Origin: Microbacterium amylolyticum
Lineage (GTDB): Bacteria; Actinomycetota; Actinomycetes; Actinomycetales; Microbacteriaceae
DNA: 64,000 nt
Assembly (NCBI RefSeq): GCF_011046975.1
Contig: NZ_CP049253.1
Span: 124,001-188,000 of the forward strand
Direction: 5' to 3'
Shown here piece by piece: positions 1-8,408 of this stretch (positions are counted from its first letter, which is position 1; every line of letters starts with the position of its first letter). Made by a program: the position numbers and the translations under genes. The notes under the pieces were generated by a model, which was given only the letters and a program-made list of their open reading frames with translations, did no database searches and was not told the DNA's origin.

Positions 1-807
1 GTCACCAAGCCCGCTGTTGACGCGTGGCTACTTGTGCCGCTCGAGACGCTCGGCCTCCCGTTGCGCCTGGCAGATGTTGTGGCCTTCGTCCTGGCGCTGT
101 TCGTCGTCACGTTCCTGCACCTGGTCGTTGGTGAGATGGCGCCGAAGTCCTGGGCCATCGCCTATCCCGAGCTGGCGGCCAAGATCATCGCTTTTCCGGC
201 ACGGGGCCTCGAACGACTCCTCCGTCCCCTGCTGTTGTGGATCAATCGCATGGCGAACAAGCTCGTTTTGGCGACAGGAGTGACCCCCGTTGAGCGGGCG
301 GCCGTGGGCGGGCAAGACATCGATACGATCCGCCAGCTCGTTGAGCAGTCGGGGCGGGCGGGAACGATTGACGCCAATGTGCACGCGCAGCTCGCGGAGA
401 TCCTTGATGTCCAGCGTGCGCAGCTCGTGGACCTCATCCGTCGCGAGATCGAGCCGACGCGAGTCGAGCCCGACGCGACCGTCGCCGATGTGCAGGATGC
501 CGCAGCGCGGACCGGGCATATGCGCATTGTCGTCGCGCCGCGCACCTCGGATTCCTTTGCCGTTGTGCACGTACGCGACACTCTTCTTCGGGAGCGGAGC
601 ATGGGGATTGCGGAGATCACGCGACCCGCGCTCTCCCTGGACCAGAGCATGTCGGCGGGAGAAGCGTTCAGACTGATGCGTGACGAGCACGAGCAACTCG
701 CCGTGGTCGTCGATGGCGAAGAACTTGTCGGAGTGGTCTCGGTCACCGATATCCTCCGGCACATTCTGCCGAAGGTTGATCGATCCAGGAGTGCTACGGG
801 CGAATAG
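1..807 (+). CDS. CNNM/CBS-domain membrane protein (hemolysin C/CorC family), 5' end outside window
   Basis: The reading frame is open from base 1 and ends at 807, so the start lies upstream. The first residues carry the end of a CNNM (DUF21) membrane domain, with a hydrophobic helix followed by the family motif GEMAPKSWAIAYPE. A soluble region with paired CBS-type segments follows, ending near VVVDGEELVGVVSVTDIL. Family members are integral membrane proteins linked to magnesium or other divalent cation efflux, with CBS domains sensing nucleotides. The transported ion cannot be read from the sequence. Class is secure; function is by family only. Confidence 0.85.
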   Translation, partial: VTKPAVDAWLLVPLETLGLPLRLADVVAFVLALFVVTFLHLVVGEMAPKSWAIAYPELAAKIIAFPARGLERLLRPLLLWINRMANKLVLATGVTPVERAAVGGQDIDTIRQLVEQSGRAGTIDANVHAQLAEILDVQRAQLVDLIRREIEPTRVEPDATVADVQDAAARTGHMRIVVAPRTSDSFAVVHVRDTLLRERSMGIAEITRPALSLDQSMSAGEAFRLMRDEHEQLAVVVDGEELVGVVSVTDILRHILPKVDRSRSATGE

Positions 808-838
808 GTTCAGCAACCGGCGCCTCGCCTCGCGACGG

Positions 839-1380
839 TTACGCGGTGACGTCCCGTGCGAACGCGATGCTCGGACGGAAGACCGTGTCGAGATCTTTCA
901 CGTCCTGCCACAAATGCCCCGCCCCGGCAATCAGGTGCATCTCCGCGCGAACGCCGTGCTCGCCTCGATCGCCGTCGGACGATGTGTCTCGACGGGGCCG
1001 CCGATGAGCTGTTCCTCACGAGTGGGGCGTTCGGTCTGCGCGTCGGGCGCCGGAAACGACGCGAGATCTGCTGGGCCGTACCAGTCGACCACTCCGCGCA
1101 CGCCGGCCTGGTTGTCGAGGCCGGCAAGCGCCGCCAGGTGACCGCCAGCGGATTCGCCCCAGAGGACGATACGGGACGGGTCGATTCCCTGTGCCGTGCC
1201 CTGGTCTTGGACCCAGCTCAGCGCCGCACGGACATCGTCGAGCTGTGCCGGAAAGATCGCTTCGCCCGTCAGGCGATAGTCGATAGCGGCGACCGCGAAT
1301 CCTGCGCTCGTGAGACGCCCGAAGCTCTCAGCCGCAGGAACGCCGGGGGTGAATACACGCCGGCTTCCGATCCGCCAGCC
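839..1380 (-). pseudogene. Alpha/beta-hydrolase (esterase/lipase) remnant
   Basis: Reading the minus strand gives a GWRIGSR stretch, then IDYRLTGEAIFPAQLDDV, GIDPSRIVLW and the nucleophile elbow GESAGGHLA: the core of a BD-FAE/Aes-type esterase. The N-terminus with the HGGG oxyanion hole is missing. After VETHRPTAIEAS the frame breaks, and the true C-terminus (EMHLIAGAGHLWQDV, with the likely catalytic His) resumes in another frame up to a stop at 839. So the gene has lost its 5' end and an internal piece. It abuts the LysR relic head to head at about 1380. Confidence 0.75.
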
Positions 1381-1808
1381 GCGAGCGCCTGGCCGAGGAG
1401 CCTCGTGTTCTCGTCGTCCGTCGGGACCACCCTCTCGCCGATCGTGAACACGTCAGCATCGACGAAACGAACAACGAAGGATTCGTGATGCTGACGGGCG
1501 CGAGCCGGGACGTTCACGACGGGTGGCTGGTGGATCCCCGCCCCGACGGTTCGCATCCTCGCGTTGTCGCAACGTCAGACGATATCGAGGGGATCATCGA
1601 ACTCTGTGCCGCCGGTGTCGGCGTGAACATCGCTGCTGCATCGGCGGCAACGCATTTCTCGCGGCCAGGGCTTGTGTACGTTCCCATCGACGATGTGCCA
1701 CCGGTGCTGATTGACGTGTGGTGGCGGGCCGACGAGACATCGCGCGACGTCGCGCTCTTCATTGCTGTTGCGCGCGAGCACTATCGCCGGTCTCGTGCTG
1801 AATCGTGA
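1381..1808 (+). pseudogene. LysR-type regulator, C-terminal effector-domain remnant
   Basis: From about 1383 the frame reads EERLAEEPRVLVVRRDHPLA and later SDDIEGIIELCAAGVGVNIA and VPIDDVPPVLIDVWWR, typical of the second half of a LysR effector-binding domain, ending at a stop at 1808. There is no DNA-binding helix-turn-helix; upstream is the esterase relic on the other strand. LysR genes are often divergent from their target, and the structure fits a single deletion that removed both N-termini of a divergent esterase/LysR pair. Confidence 0.75.
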
Positions 1809-1814
1809 TCCCGC

Positions 1815-2459
1815 CTACGGGCTCGCGACAGTGAGCGCGTCGCCGACGTCCAGGTCGTGGAAGATGCCGCCGTGCTGTTCTGTGGCCCATGCCAGCCGTT
1901 GTCGGTGCATGCCCAGGCCGACCTCTGACAGAGGTTTGTCGTGTGTTCCGAACGCTTCTCGGGGGCGTACGGCGAGAACGAAGTCCATCGCCTCACCGAT
2001 CTTCAGCCATGGCGCACCGTTGGGGGCCGCGAGTACGGGGACCTCCACACCGGACGGAACCGCGTAGGAGTCGCCGGGGTAGTACAGGGTTTCGTTGACC
2101 AGCACGCCGACGTTGTCGACACGGGGGATCGAGGCATGGATCTCATTGTGTGTTCCGCCGAAGAACCGAAGCGAGAACGCCCCGATCTGCCGATCGTCAC
2201 CGGCGTGGACGACGGTCGTTTCCACGGGCGCGGCGGCCGCCGTTGCTGCCGTGGTGAAGATCGGTGCGTCCGGGAACTGCTGTCGAAGCGTAAGGAGATG
2301 CTCGGGCGTCCAGTGATCGGGATGTTCGTGGGTGATGACAATCGCCGTGACGTCCGCGAGGGCACCGAGCTCCGCGCAGAAGGCGCCGGGATCGATGACG
2401 AGGGTTTCGTCCGTGTGTTCTACCGTGAGATACGCGTGTTCGTTCTTCGTGATGCGCAT
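1815..2459 (-). CDS. MBL-fold metallo-hydrolase
   Basis: A 214-residue metallo-beta-lactamase-fold protein of the short, single-domain type (UlaG/YtkL-like). The zinc-binding motif is intact near residue 45 as THEHPDHW, and later metal-ligand positions are supplied by GGTHNEIH and the C-terminal GTHDKPL. No signal peptide is seen, so it is probably cytoplasmic. Its substrate is unknown; related proteins act on lactones, thioesters or phosphodiesters. Start chosen at the ATG at 2459, which begins MRITKNEHAYL. It stands alone, its stop only 6 bases from the LysR relic stop. Confidence 0.85.
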   Translation of the reverse strand: MRITKNEHAYLTVEHTDETLVIDPGAFCAELGALADVTAIVITHEHPDHWTPEHLLTLRQQFPDAPIFTTAATAAAAPVETTVVHAGDDRQIGAFSLRFFGGTHNEIHASIPRVDNVGVLVNETLYYPGDSYAVPSGVEVPVLAAPNGAPWLKIGEAMDFVLAVRPREAFGTHDKPLSEVGLGMHRQRLAWATEQHGGIFHDLDVGDALTVASP

Positions 2460-2570
2460 GGATCGAGCCTGCCATCAAACGCGGGCGTCATGGGCTTTCG
2501 CTGAAGCGGGATTCCGAATATGATTCTCATCTGGGAGACACGCCCGGGCACCGATCGGCCGTGCCTCGAT

Positions 2571-2600
2571 TTGTTGCTGCGCCATGATCCGTTCTATAGT
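2571..2600 (+). promoter_or_regulatory. Promoter for tRNA-Glu
   Basis: A -35 TTGTTG (2571-2576) and a -10 TATAGT (2595-2600) are separated by 18 bases and lie about 57 bases before the tRNA. This is the only good sigma-70-like pair in the 200-base gap. Confidence 0.55.
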
Positions 2601-2657
2601 TATTGAGTTGTCGCAAACGGGACAGCAAACAAGTGAAAAGATCGAAAGATGACTGAC

Positions 2658-2730
2658 GGCCCCATCGTATAGCGGCCTAGTACGCCGGCCTCTCACGCCG
2701 GTAACGCGGGTTCGAATCCCGCTGGGGTCA
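2658..2730 (+). tRNA. tRNA-Glu (anticodon CTC)
   Basis: A complete 73-base cloverleaf. The acceptor GGCCCCA pairs with TGGGGTC with one G-U, the anticodon loop is CTCTCAC (anticodon CTC, codon GAG), and the T arm carries GGTTCGAATCC. CCA is not encoded. A terminator follows directly. Confidence 0.97.
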
Positions 2731-2739
2731 CACCGTCAG

Positions 2740-2773
2740 AAGAAGCCCGGAACCACGCGTTCCGGGCTTCTTT
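2740..2773 (+). terminator. Rho-independent terminator of tRNA-Glu
   Basis: A perfect 12-base-pair stem (2742-2753 with 2759-2770, GAAGCCCGGAAC/GTTCCGGGCTTC), extended by A-T pairs, with a 5-base loop and a short T run (CTTTG). Confidence 0.9.
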
Positions 2774-2818
2774 GCGTTTCCGGCGGTCTCTGCGGGAAGG
2801 TGCGCTACGCTGGCCGGG

Positions 2819-2937
2819 CGAGAGGGAGTATCCCACCAACTGCGCACCCCGTCACCACGAGCACCATCGAAGCGGCTCCGGGGGCGTGCCGCGAGAGCGG
2901 GGGAGAGACTTTCGAGGTTTTCTCCTACCCCGAAAGG
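2819..2937 (+). promoter_or_regulatory. yybP-ykoY-type manganese riboswitch before the TerC gene
   Basis: The leader matches the yybP-ykoY layout. P1 is CGAGAG (2819-2824) pairing with CTTTCG (2909-2914). Just inside it are the conserved GGAGTA (2825-2830) and GAGA (2905-2908). A long arm pairs 2842-2850 with 2881-2889 and holds a CGTCACCACG segment. The 3' half of P1 can instead pair perfectly with CGAAAG at 2931-2936, which contains the ribosome-binding AAAGG of the next gene. Metal binding would thus free the start site. The class is judged by eye from the consensus and from its usual association with TerC/Alx genes. Confidence 0.65.
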
Positions 2938-2943
2938 CGCCCG

Positions 2944-3948
2944 TTGGACATTCCCCTCTGGTTCCAGGTCTCCACGCTCACCATCATGACGGTGATCCTG
3001 ATCGGCGACCTCCTGCTGATTCTCAAACGCCCGCACGTTCCTTCGACAAAGGAATCCACGGTGTGGGTCTCCTTCTATATCGGCCTCGCCCTGTTGTTCG
3101 CGGTTGTGCTGTTCCTCATGGGAGATAGCGAACACGCCATCGAGTTCACGGCCGGATGGCTCACAGAGAAGAGCCTCTCGATCGACAACCTGTTCGTGTT
3201 CGTGCTGATCATGACGCAGTTCTCGGTGCCGCGGAAGTATCAGCAGGAGGTGCTCATGGTGGGCATCATCATCGCGCTGATTCTGCGCGCGATCTTCATC
3301 GCCCTTGGGGCAGTTCTCATCGAGAACCTCAGCTGGATCTTCTACATCTTCGGCGCATTCCTCGTCTACACGGCCGCGCGACAGCTGTTCGACACGAAGC
3401 ATGAAGACGACCGTAAGCAGGAGTCGTTCATCGTGCGTCTCCTCGGACGATTCATCCCGATCCACAACGAATACGACGGCAACAAGCTGCGCACCAAGGT
3501 CAATGGCCGCACCATGTTGACGCCGATGCTCATCGTCTTCATCACGATCGGCATCACCGACCTCGTCTTCGCGGTCGACTCGATTCCCGCCATCTACGGC
3601 ATCACCCAGGAGCCGTTCCTCGTGTTCGCCGCGAACCTGTTCGCGCTCATGGGGCTGCGCCAGCTCTACTTCCTCCTGGGGGACCTGCTCGACAAGCTGC
3701 GCTTCCTGAAGTACGGCGTGGCTTTCATCCTCGCCTTCATTGGCGCAAAGCTCTTCTTCCACGCTCTGCATGTCAACGAGCTGCCCTTCATCAACGGCGG
3801 GGAGCACGTCGAATGGGCGCCTGAGGTGAGCAACTGGACCTCGCTTGGCGTGATCTTTGGCGCAATCGCGATCTCGACGATCGCCAGTATCGTCGTCAAC
3901 GCGGCCGAGAAGAAGAAGGCACTTTCTCGCGAATCAACTCAGAAATGA
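2944..3948 (+). CDS. TerC family integral membrane protein (likely Mn2+ exporter, Alx/MeeY type)
   Basis: About 334 residues and many membrane helices. Family hallmarks are EKSLSIDNLFVFVLIM near residue 70 and the later ITIGITDLVFAVDSIPAI, with acidic residues in the helices thought to bind the metal. TerC/Alx proteins export manganese, and some metalate secreted enzymes. The frame is open from 2800, but the conserved protein begins LDIPLWFQ, so I choose TTG 2944 with AAAGG at 2933-2937 six bases before it. The riboswitch ahead supports a manganese role. A strong terminator follows. Confidence 0.9.
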   Translation: MDIPLWFQVSTLTIMTVILIGDLLLILKRPHVPSTKESTVWVSFYIGLALLFAVVLFLMGDSEHAIEFTAGWLTEKSLSIDNLFVFVLIMTQFSVPRKYQQEVLMVGIIIALILRAIFIALGAVLIENLSWIFYIFGAFLVYTAARQLFDTKHEDDRKQESFIVRLLGRFIPIHNEYDGNKLRTKVNGRTMLTPMLIVFITIGITDLVFAVDSIPAIYGITQEPFLVFAANLFALMGLRQLYFLLGDLLDKLRFLKYGVAFILAFIGAKLFFHALHVNELPFINGGEHVEWAPEVSNWTSLGVIFGAIAISTIASIVVNAAEKKKALSRESTQK

Positions 3949-3978
3949 TGTCCCGTCTCGATTGAGGATGCGCATCCT

Positions 3979-4020
3979 GCTCAGCAGCGATCGCACGCGT
4001 GTGGTCGCTGCTGAGCATTC
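3979..4020 (+). terminator. Terminator after the TerC gene
   Basis: A perfect 12-bp stem (3979-3990 with 4005-4016, GCTCAGCAGCGA/TCGCTGCTGAGC), a 14-base loop, then ATTCTGTT. It separates the TerC unit from the leucine leader. Confidence 0.8.
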
Positions 4021-4036
4021 TGTTACCGTTGTTGTT

Positions 4037-4087
4037 GTGCGGTGCAATCGACTTCTTCTTAGGTGCCGCGACGGGATTTCGCTCTAG
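4037..4087 (+). CDS. Leucine-rich leader peptide upstream of leuC
   Basis: A 16-codon frame from GTG 4037 to TAG 4085-4087 reads as a short peptide with three consecutive CTT leucine codons at 4052-4060 and another Leu codon just before the stop. No Shine-Dalgarno is seen, but TACCGT (4024-4029) lies seven bases ahead of the GTG, the spacing seen at other probable leaderless genes here. Runs of the regulated amino acid are the hallmark of attenuation leader peptides. Inference: ribosome stalling at the Leu run senses charged tRNA-Leu and controls leuCD. Confidence 0.55.
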   Translation: MRCNRLLLRCRDGISL

Positions 4088-4102
4088 GCCCTCCCGTCGC
4101 GG
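4066..4102 (+). promoter_or_regulatory. Hairpin overlapping the end of the leucine leader
   Basis: A perfect 11-bp stem (CCGCGACGGGA 4066-4076 with TCCCGTCGCGG 4092-4102) and a 15-base loop that holds the leader stop codon. A ribosome stalled on the Leu run (4052-4060) would cover part of the 5' arm, while one at the stop sits in the loop. There is no U run after it, so it may act through Rho or by pausing rather than as a classical terminator. Confidence 0.5.
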
Positions 4103-4152
4103 AGTCTGTCGATGGCCGACACCGCTCGAGACGAGGAAGAGATAACCAGAGC

Positions 4153-5619
4153 ATGACCGCCGATATTCACGTTCCGGATCACCCGCGCACCCTGGCTGAG
4201 AAGCTGTGGGACGACCACATCGTCGTCCGCGGCGAAGATGGCCAGCCGGACCTGATCTACATCGACCTTCACCTCATTCACGAGGTCACCAGCCCCCAGG
4301 CATTCGATGGGTTGCGCACGGAGAATCGGCCTCTGCGACGTGTCGATCTGACGATCGGCACGGAGGACCACAACACTCCGACGCTCAACATCGATAAGCC
4401 GATCGCTGATCTGACGAGTCGCACACAGGTCGACACCCTGCGCAAGAACGCCAAGGAATACGGCGTGCGCCTGCACTCTCTCGGCGATGCCGAGCAGGGA
4501 ATCGTGCATGTTGTCGGACCCCAGCTGGGCCTGTCCATGCCGGGGATCACGGTCGTCTGCGGCGACAGCCACACATCGACGCACGGTGCGTTCGGCGCTC
4601 TCGCGTTCGGCATCGGAACAAGTGAAGTCGAACACGTCATGGCGACGCAGACGCTTCCGCTCAAGCCGTTTAAAACGATGGCCATTACGGTTGAGGGTGA
4701 TCTGAAGCCGGGCGTCACCGCGAAGGACATCGTTCTCGCCGTGATCGCCAAGATCGGAACCGGTGGCGGCCAGGGGTACGTGCTCGAGTTCCGTGGCTCC
4801 GCCATCCGCGCGCTCTCCATGGAGGGGCGCATGACGGTCTGCAACATGTCGATCGAAGCCGGCGCCCGCGCGGGGATGGTCGCGCCCGACGAGACGACGT
4901 TTGAGTACGTCAAGGGCCGTGACCACGCCCCACAGGGCCAGGACTGGGACGACGCCGTCGCGTACTGGAAGACGCTCCCCACGGATGAGGGCGCTGTTTT
5001 CGACGCGGAGGTTTACATCGACGCGAATGAACTTGAGCCCTTCGTCACGTGGGGAACGAATCCGGCACAGGGCGTTTCCCTGAGCGAATCGGTTCCTCTG
5101 CCTGATTCATTCACGGACCCCAACGAGCGCGCAGCTGCTGAGCGTGCCTACGAGTACATGGATCTTGAGCCCGGCACACCGATGAAGTCGGTTCCTGTCG
5201 ACGCCGTCTTCATGGGGTCGTGCACGAACAGCCGCATTGAAGACCTTCGGGCCTTTGCCTCGATCATCGAGGGGCGCACAAAAGCCGATGGCGTGCGCGT
5301 CATGGTTGTTCCCGGTTCCGCGCGCGTGCGATTGCAGGCCGAGGCCGAGGGCATCGACAAGATCGTGACCGATTTCGGCGCCGAATGGCGCTTCGCCGGA
5401 TGCTCCATGTGCCTCGGAATGAACCCCGACCAGCTGGCCCCGGGGGAGCGTTGCGCGTCCACCAGCAACCGCAACTTCGAGGGTCGTCAGGGCAAGGGAG
5501 GGCGCACTCATCTGGTGTCGCCGCTCGTGGCGGCGGCCACGGCCGTGCGGGGAACATTGTCGAGCCCCTCCGACCTGGGCGTTTCCGCCGGAGCTGAATT
5601 CGAAGGGGCAGGAGCCTGA
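4153..5619 (+). CDS. leuC: 3-isopropylmalate dehydratase large subunit
   Basis: A 488-residue LeuC, usual length for the family, forming a heterodimer with LeuD that isomerises 2- to 3-isopropylmalate in leucine biosynthesis. The aconitase-type [4Fe-4S] cysteines are present in [11 protein letters not shown] and in CSMCLGMN. Substrate-site motifs [12 protein letters not shown] and [11 protein letters not shown] are intact. The frame is open from 4063, but ATG 4153 with GAGGAAG upstream gives the conserved N-terminus ([10 protein letters not shown]). leuD starts 2 bases after the stop, so they are coupled. A Leu-codon leader peptide lies upstream. Confidence 0.97.
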   Translation: MTADIHVPDHPRTLAEKLWDDHIVVRGEDGQPDLIYIDLHLIHEVTSPQAFDGLRTENRPLRRVDLTIGTEDHNTPTLNIDKPIADLTSRTQVDTLRKNAKEYGVRLHSLGDAEQGIVHVVGPQLGLSMPGITVVCGDSHTSTHGAFGALAFGIGTSEVEHVMATQTLPLKPFKTMAITVEGDLKPGVTAKDIVLAVIAKIGTGGGQGYVLEFRGSAIRALSMEGRMTVCNMSIEAGARAGMVAPDETTFEYVKGRDHAPQGQDWDDAVAYWKTLPTDEGAVFDAEVYIDANELEPFVTWGTNPAQGVSLSESVPLPDSFTDPNERAAAERAYEYMDLEPGTPMKSVPVDAVFMGSCTNSRIEDLRAFASIIEGRTKADGVRVMVVPGSARVRLQAEAEGIDKIVTDFGAEWRFAGCSMCLGMNPDQLAPGERCASTSNRNFEGRQGKGGRTHLVSPLVAAATAVRGTLSSPSDLGVSAGAEFEGAGA

Positions 5620-5621
5620 TC

Positions 5622-6218
5622 ATGGACAAGTTCACCACCCACACGGGCGTCGCTGCACCGCTCAAGCGTTCGAATGTCGACACCGACCAGATCATCCCGG
5701 CCGTGTACCTCAAGCGCGTGACGAAGACGGGCTTCGAAGATGCGCTGTTTTCGTCGTGGCGTCAGCAGGACGATTTCGTGCTTAACCAGGAGCCTTACAG
5801 GAACGCCTCGATCCTTGTTGCGGGGCCTGATTTCGGCACCGGTTCCAGCCGCGAACACGCCGTCTGGGCGCTCCGCGACTACGGCTTCAAAGTTGTTCTG
5901 AGCTCGCGTTTTGCCGACATTTTCCGCGGAAACTCGGGCAAGCAGGGCCTCGTCGCCGGTGTTGTTGCCGAAGATGATGTGAAGAAGATCTGGGCGGCCA
6001 TTGAGGCGAACCCCGGTATGTCAATGACGGTGGATCTCGTGGCGCGAACCGCCACGGTCGGCGACTTCACGGCGGCTTTCGATATCGACGATTACACTAG
6101 GTGGCGGCTCCTCGAAGGGCTCGATGACATCGGGCTCACGCTGCGTAACGAAGACAAGATTTCGCAGTTCGAGGCCCGTCGCGAAGCGTGGCGGCCGCGG
6201 ACCCTTCCGGTTCCGTGA
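5622..6218 (+). CDS. leuD: 3-isopropylmalate dehydratase small subunit
   Basis: A 198-residue LeuD, the swivelling small subunit partner of LeuC. It starts [14 protein letters not shown], contains [14 protein letters not shown] and the [13 protein letters not shown] motif that contacts substrate, and [15 protein letters not shown]. Length and order are standard. It lies 2 bases after leuC and is probably translated from the same message; a hairpin follows before murA. Confidence 0.97.
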   Translation: MDKFTTHTGVAAPLKRSNVDTDQIIPAVYLKRVTKTGFEDALFSSWRQQDDFVLNQEPYRNASILVAGPDFGTGSSREHAVWALRDYGFKVVLSSRFADIFRGNSGKQGLVAGVVAEDDVKKIWAAIEANPGMSMTVDLVARTATVGDFTAAFDIDDYTRWRLLEGLDDIGLTLRNEDKISQFEARREAWRPRTLPVP

Positions 6219-6235
6219 GCCCTTGGTCACTCCAT

Positions 6236-6273
6236 CCTTGGGGTGGCCGCTTAGGCGGTATCCCGCCCCAAGG
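6236..6273 (+). terminator. Hairpin between leuD and murA
   Basis: CCTTGGGGTGG (6236-6246) pairs with CCGCCCCAAGG (6263-6273) with one G-U, and a CCGC/GCGG stem extends into the loop. No U run follows, so it is either a weak or Rho-assisted terminator, or an mRNA boundary element. Confidence 0.5.
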
Positions 6274-6294
6274 GTGAAGTGAGGGTTCTCAGGA

Positions 6295-7656
6295 ATGACG
6301 CTCGTAGGCACGAACGATAAGACGCTTGCGTCGCCACTCGGCGATGTTCTGGAGATTCGCGGCGGACGACCGCTTCGCGGCCAGGTCGATGTCAAGGGAG
6401 CGAAAAACCTCGCGACCAAGGCGATGGTGGCATCGCTGCTCGGCTCGACACCATCGACGCTGCGTGACGTCCCCGAGATTCGTGACGTCGAGGTCGTGCG
6501 GTCCTTGCTCGAGGTACACGGTGTGACCGTGTCCGAGGGGGACGAGGCGGGCTCCCTGCTTCTGGACCCCTCCGGCGCGGAGTCGGCGGGCTTCGAAGAG
6601 ATCGATGCACACGCTGGCTCGAGCCGGATTCCGATCCTCTTCTGCGGTCCTCTGCTCCACCTGCTCGGTCAGGCGTTTATCCCGGATCTGGGTGGCTGCC
6701 GCATCGGTGATCGTCCGATCGATTTCCACCTCGAGGCGCTGCGCAACTTCGGTGCGACTGTCGACAAGGAGCCCAACGGCATCCGCCTCTCGGCTCCGGA
6801 GGGTCTTCACGGCGCGAACATCGAGCTACCGTACCCGAGCGTTGGCGCAACGGAACAGGTTTTGCTGACCGCTGTCCGGGCGAAGGGCGTCACAGAGCTG
6901 CGCAACGCGGCGATTGAGCCCGAGATCATGGACCTGATCGGCGTTCTGCAGAAGATGGGCGCGATCATCTCGTATGAGCCCAACCGTGTCATCTTCATCG
7001 AGGGCGTCGACCAGCTTCACGGCTACGACCACCGCAGCCTGTTCGACCGCAACGAGGCCGCCTCGTGGGCCTGCGCTGCTCTGGCAACCGACGGAGAGAT
7101 TTTCGTCAAGGGCGCCCGGCAGTACGAGATGCTGACCTTCCTCAATGTCTTCCGCAAGGTCGGTGGCTCCTTTGACATCACCGACGAGGGCATCACGTTC
7201 CGTCGCGCGGCGACACCGTTGAAGCCCGTCATGGTCGAAACCGACGTTCACCCCGGCTTCATGACCGACTGGCAGCAGCCGCTGATCGTGGCACTGACGC
7301 AGTCCACCGGAACGTCGATCGTGCACGAAACGGTGTACGAGAACCGTCTGGGGTTCACCGAGGCTCTCAACAAGATGGGTGCCGACATCGTTGTGCACGC
7401 ACAGGGCCTTGACGGTGAGTACCGGCGTGTGGCGCGCCGTGAGCTCGAGCAGGCGGCCGTGATCACGGGCCCGACGCCGCTTCGCGGGGCGGACATCGTT
7501 GTTCCCGATTTGCGCGGTGGTTACGCCTACGTGATCGCGGCGCTCGCGGCCGAGGGAACGTCTCGTGTCTCGAACGTCGGAATCATCCGCCGTGGTTATG
7601 AGAAGTTCTTCGACAAGCTGACGGCGCTCGGCGCCGACTTCGACATCGTCGGTTGA
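6295..7656 (+). CDS. murA: UDP-N-acetylglucosamine 1-carboxyvinyltransferase
   Basis: A 453-residue EPSP-synthase-fold enzyme that transfers enolpyruvate from PEP to UDP-GlcNAc, the first committed step of peptidoglycan synthesis. The substrate lysine-asparagine motif VKGAKNL is at residues 33-39. The active-site loop reads GGCRIGDRPIDFH with Cys at residue 135, the fosfomycin-reactive type rather than the Asp version of mycobacteria. The C-terminal LRGGYAYVIAALAA is typical. Start ATG 6295 follows TGAGGG at moderate distance. It leads a run murA-plsC-gpsA-ddl of envelope genes with tight junctions. Confidence 0.95.
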   Translation: MTLVGTNDKTLASPLGDVLEIRGGRPLRGQVDVKGAKNLATKAMVASLLGSTPSTLRDVPEIRDVEVVRSLLEVHGVTVSEGDEAGSLLLDPSGAESAGFEEIDAHAGSSRIPILFCGPLLHLLGQAFIPDLGGCRIGDRPIDFHLEALRNFGATVDKEPNGIRLSAPEGLHGANIELPYPSVGATEQVLLTAVRAKGVTELRNAAIEPEIMDLIGVLQKMGAIISYEPNRVIFIEGVDQLHGYDHRSLFDRNEAASWACAALATDGEIFVKGARQYEMLTFLNVFRKVGGSFDITDEGITFRRAATPLKPVMVETDVHPGFMTDWQQPLIVALTQSTGTSIVHETVYENRLGFTEALNKMGADIVVHAQGLDGEYRRVARRELEQAAVITGPTPLRGADIVVPDLRGGYAYVIAALAAEGTSRVSNVGIIRRGYEKFFDKLTALGADFDIVG

Positions 7657-7658
7657 TC

Positions 7659-8408
7659 GTGGCACGGGCCTCGCGGGAAAAAACCCGCCCGAGTCTGTTC
7701 TGGATTCTCGCGGCGATCATTATTCCGGCCGTCGGGTGGTTCGCGAAGATCCGTATTCGCGGTGAGGAACACCTTCCGCGCGACGGCGCGTACATTCTCG
7801 CGCCGAACCACCACAGCGAGATCGATCCGCTGACGGTGGCAGTCGCCACGTGGCGGCTGGGACGGGCGCCTCGGTTCATGGCGAAGGAAAGCCTGTTCCG
7901 GATCCCCGTCGTTGGCGCGGCGCTTCGCGCAACCGGGATGGTTCCGGTGTCCCGCACTGGCCGTGGCAAAAATGGTGCATCGCAGGCGCTGGCACAGGCG
8001 AACGACATCGTGACACACGAGCGCGGCGTCATCGTCTACCCCGAGGGGACGCTGACTCGTGATCCCGATCTGTGGCCGATGCGCGGAAAGTCGGGCGCGG
8101 TGCGTTTGGCCCTGGCCGGCAACATTCCGCTGATTCCGGTCGCCCACTGGGGCGAGCAGGCATTCATGCCCCGCTACGGCAAAATCAAGTTCTTCCCGCC
8201 GCGTCGTCCCGTCACCTTCCTCTTCGGCCCGCCCGTCGACCTATCTGATCTGGTCGGGCGTGAGAACGAGAAGGGCGTGATGAACGAAGCGACCGAACGT
8301 GTGATGAGCGCTGTGACGCAGCTCCTGGAAGAGCTCCGTGGCGAGAAGGCCCCGGACCAGCGCTGGGACCCGACGCAGCACGGACAGAACGAGACGGGTC
8401 GCATATGA
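7659..8408 (+). CDS. plsC: 1-acyl-sn-glycerol-3-phosphate acyltransferase
   Basis: About 249 residues, PlsC/LPLAT family, which makes phosphatidic acid at the inner face of the membrane. An N-terminal hydrophobic segment (FWILAAIIIPAVGW) is followed by the catalytic NHHSEID (HX4D), GMVPVSRTG, and YPEGTLTRD (the FPEGTRS-like block). A TTG at 7653 overlapping the murA stop is possible, but GTG 7659 is equally placed. The gene overlaps the gpsA start by 4 bases, so lipid synthesis genes are translationally coupled. Confidence 0.9.
   Translation: MARASREKTRPSLFWILAAIIIPAVGWFAKIRIRGEEHLPRDGAYILAPNHHSEIDPLTVAVATWRLGRAPRFMAKESLFRIPVVGAALRATGMVPVSRTGRGKNGASQALAQANDIVTHERGVIVYPEGTLTRDPDLWPMRGKSGAVRLALAGNIPLIPVAHWGEQAFMPRYGKIKFFPPRRPVTFLFGPPVDLSDLVGRENEKGVMNEATERVMSAVTQLLEELRGEKAPDQRWDPTQHGQNETGRI

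Noticed and set aside
2728..3807. A 359-codon frame antisense to the TerC gene
   Set aside because: Acidic, low-complexity, no start signals; opposite a well-defined membrane protein.
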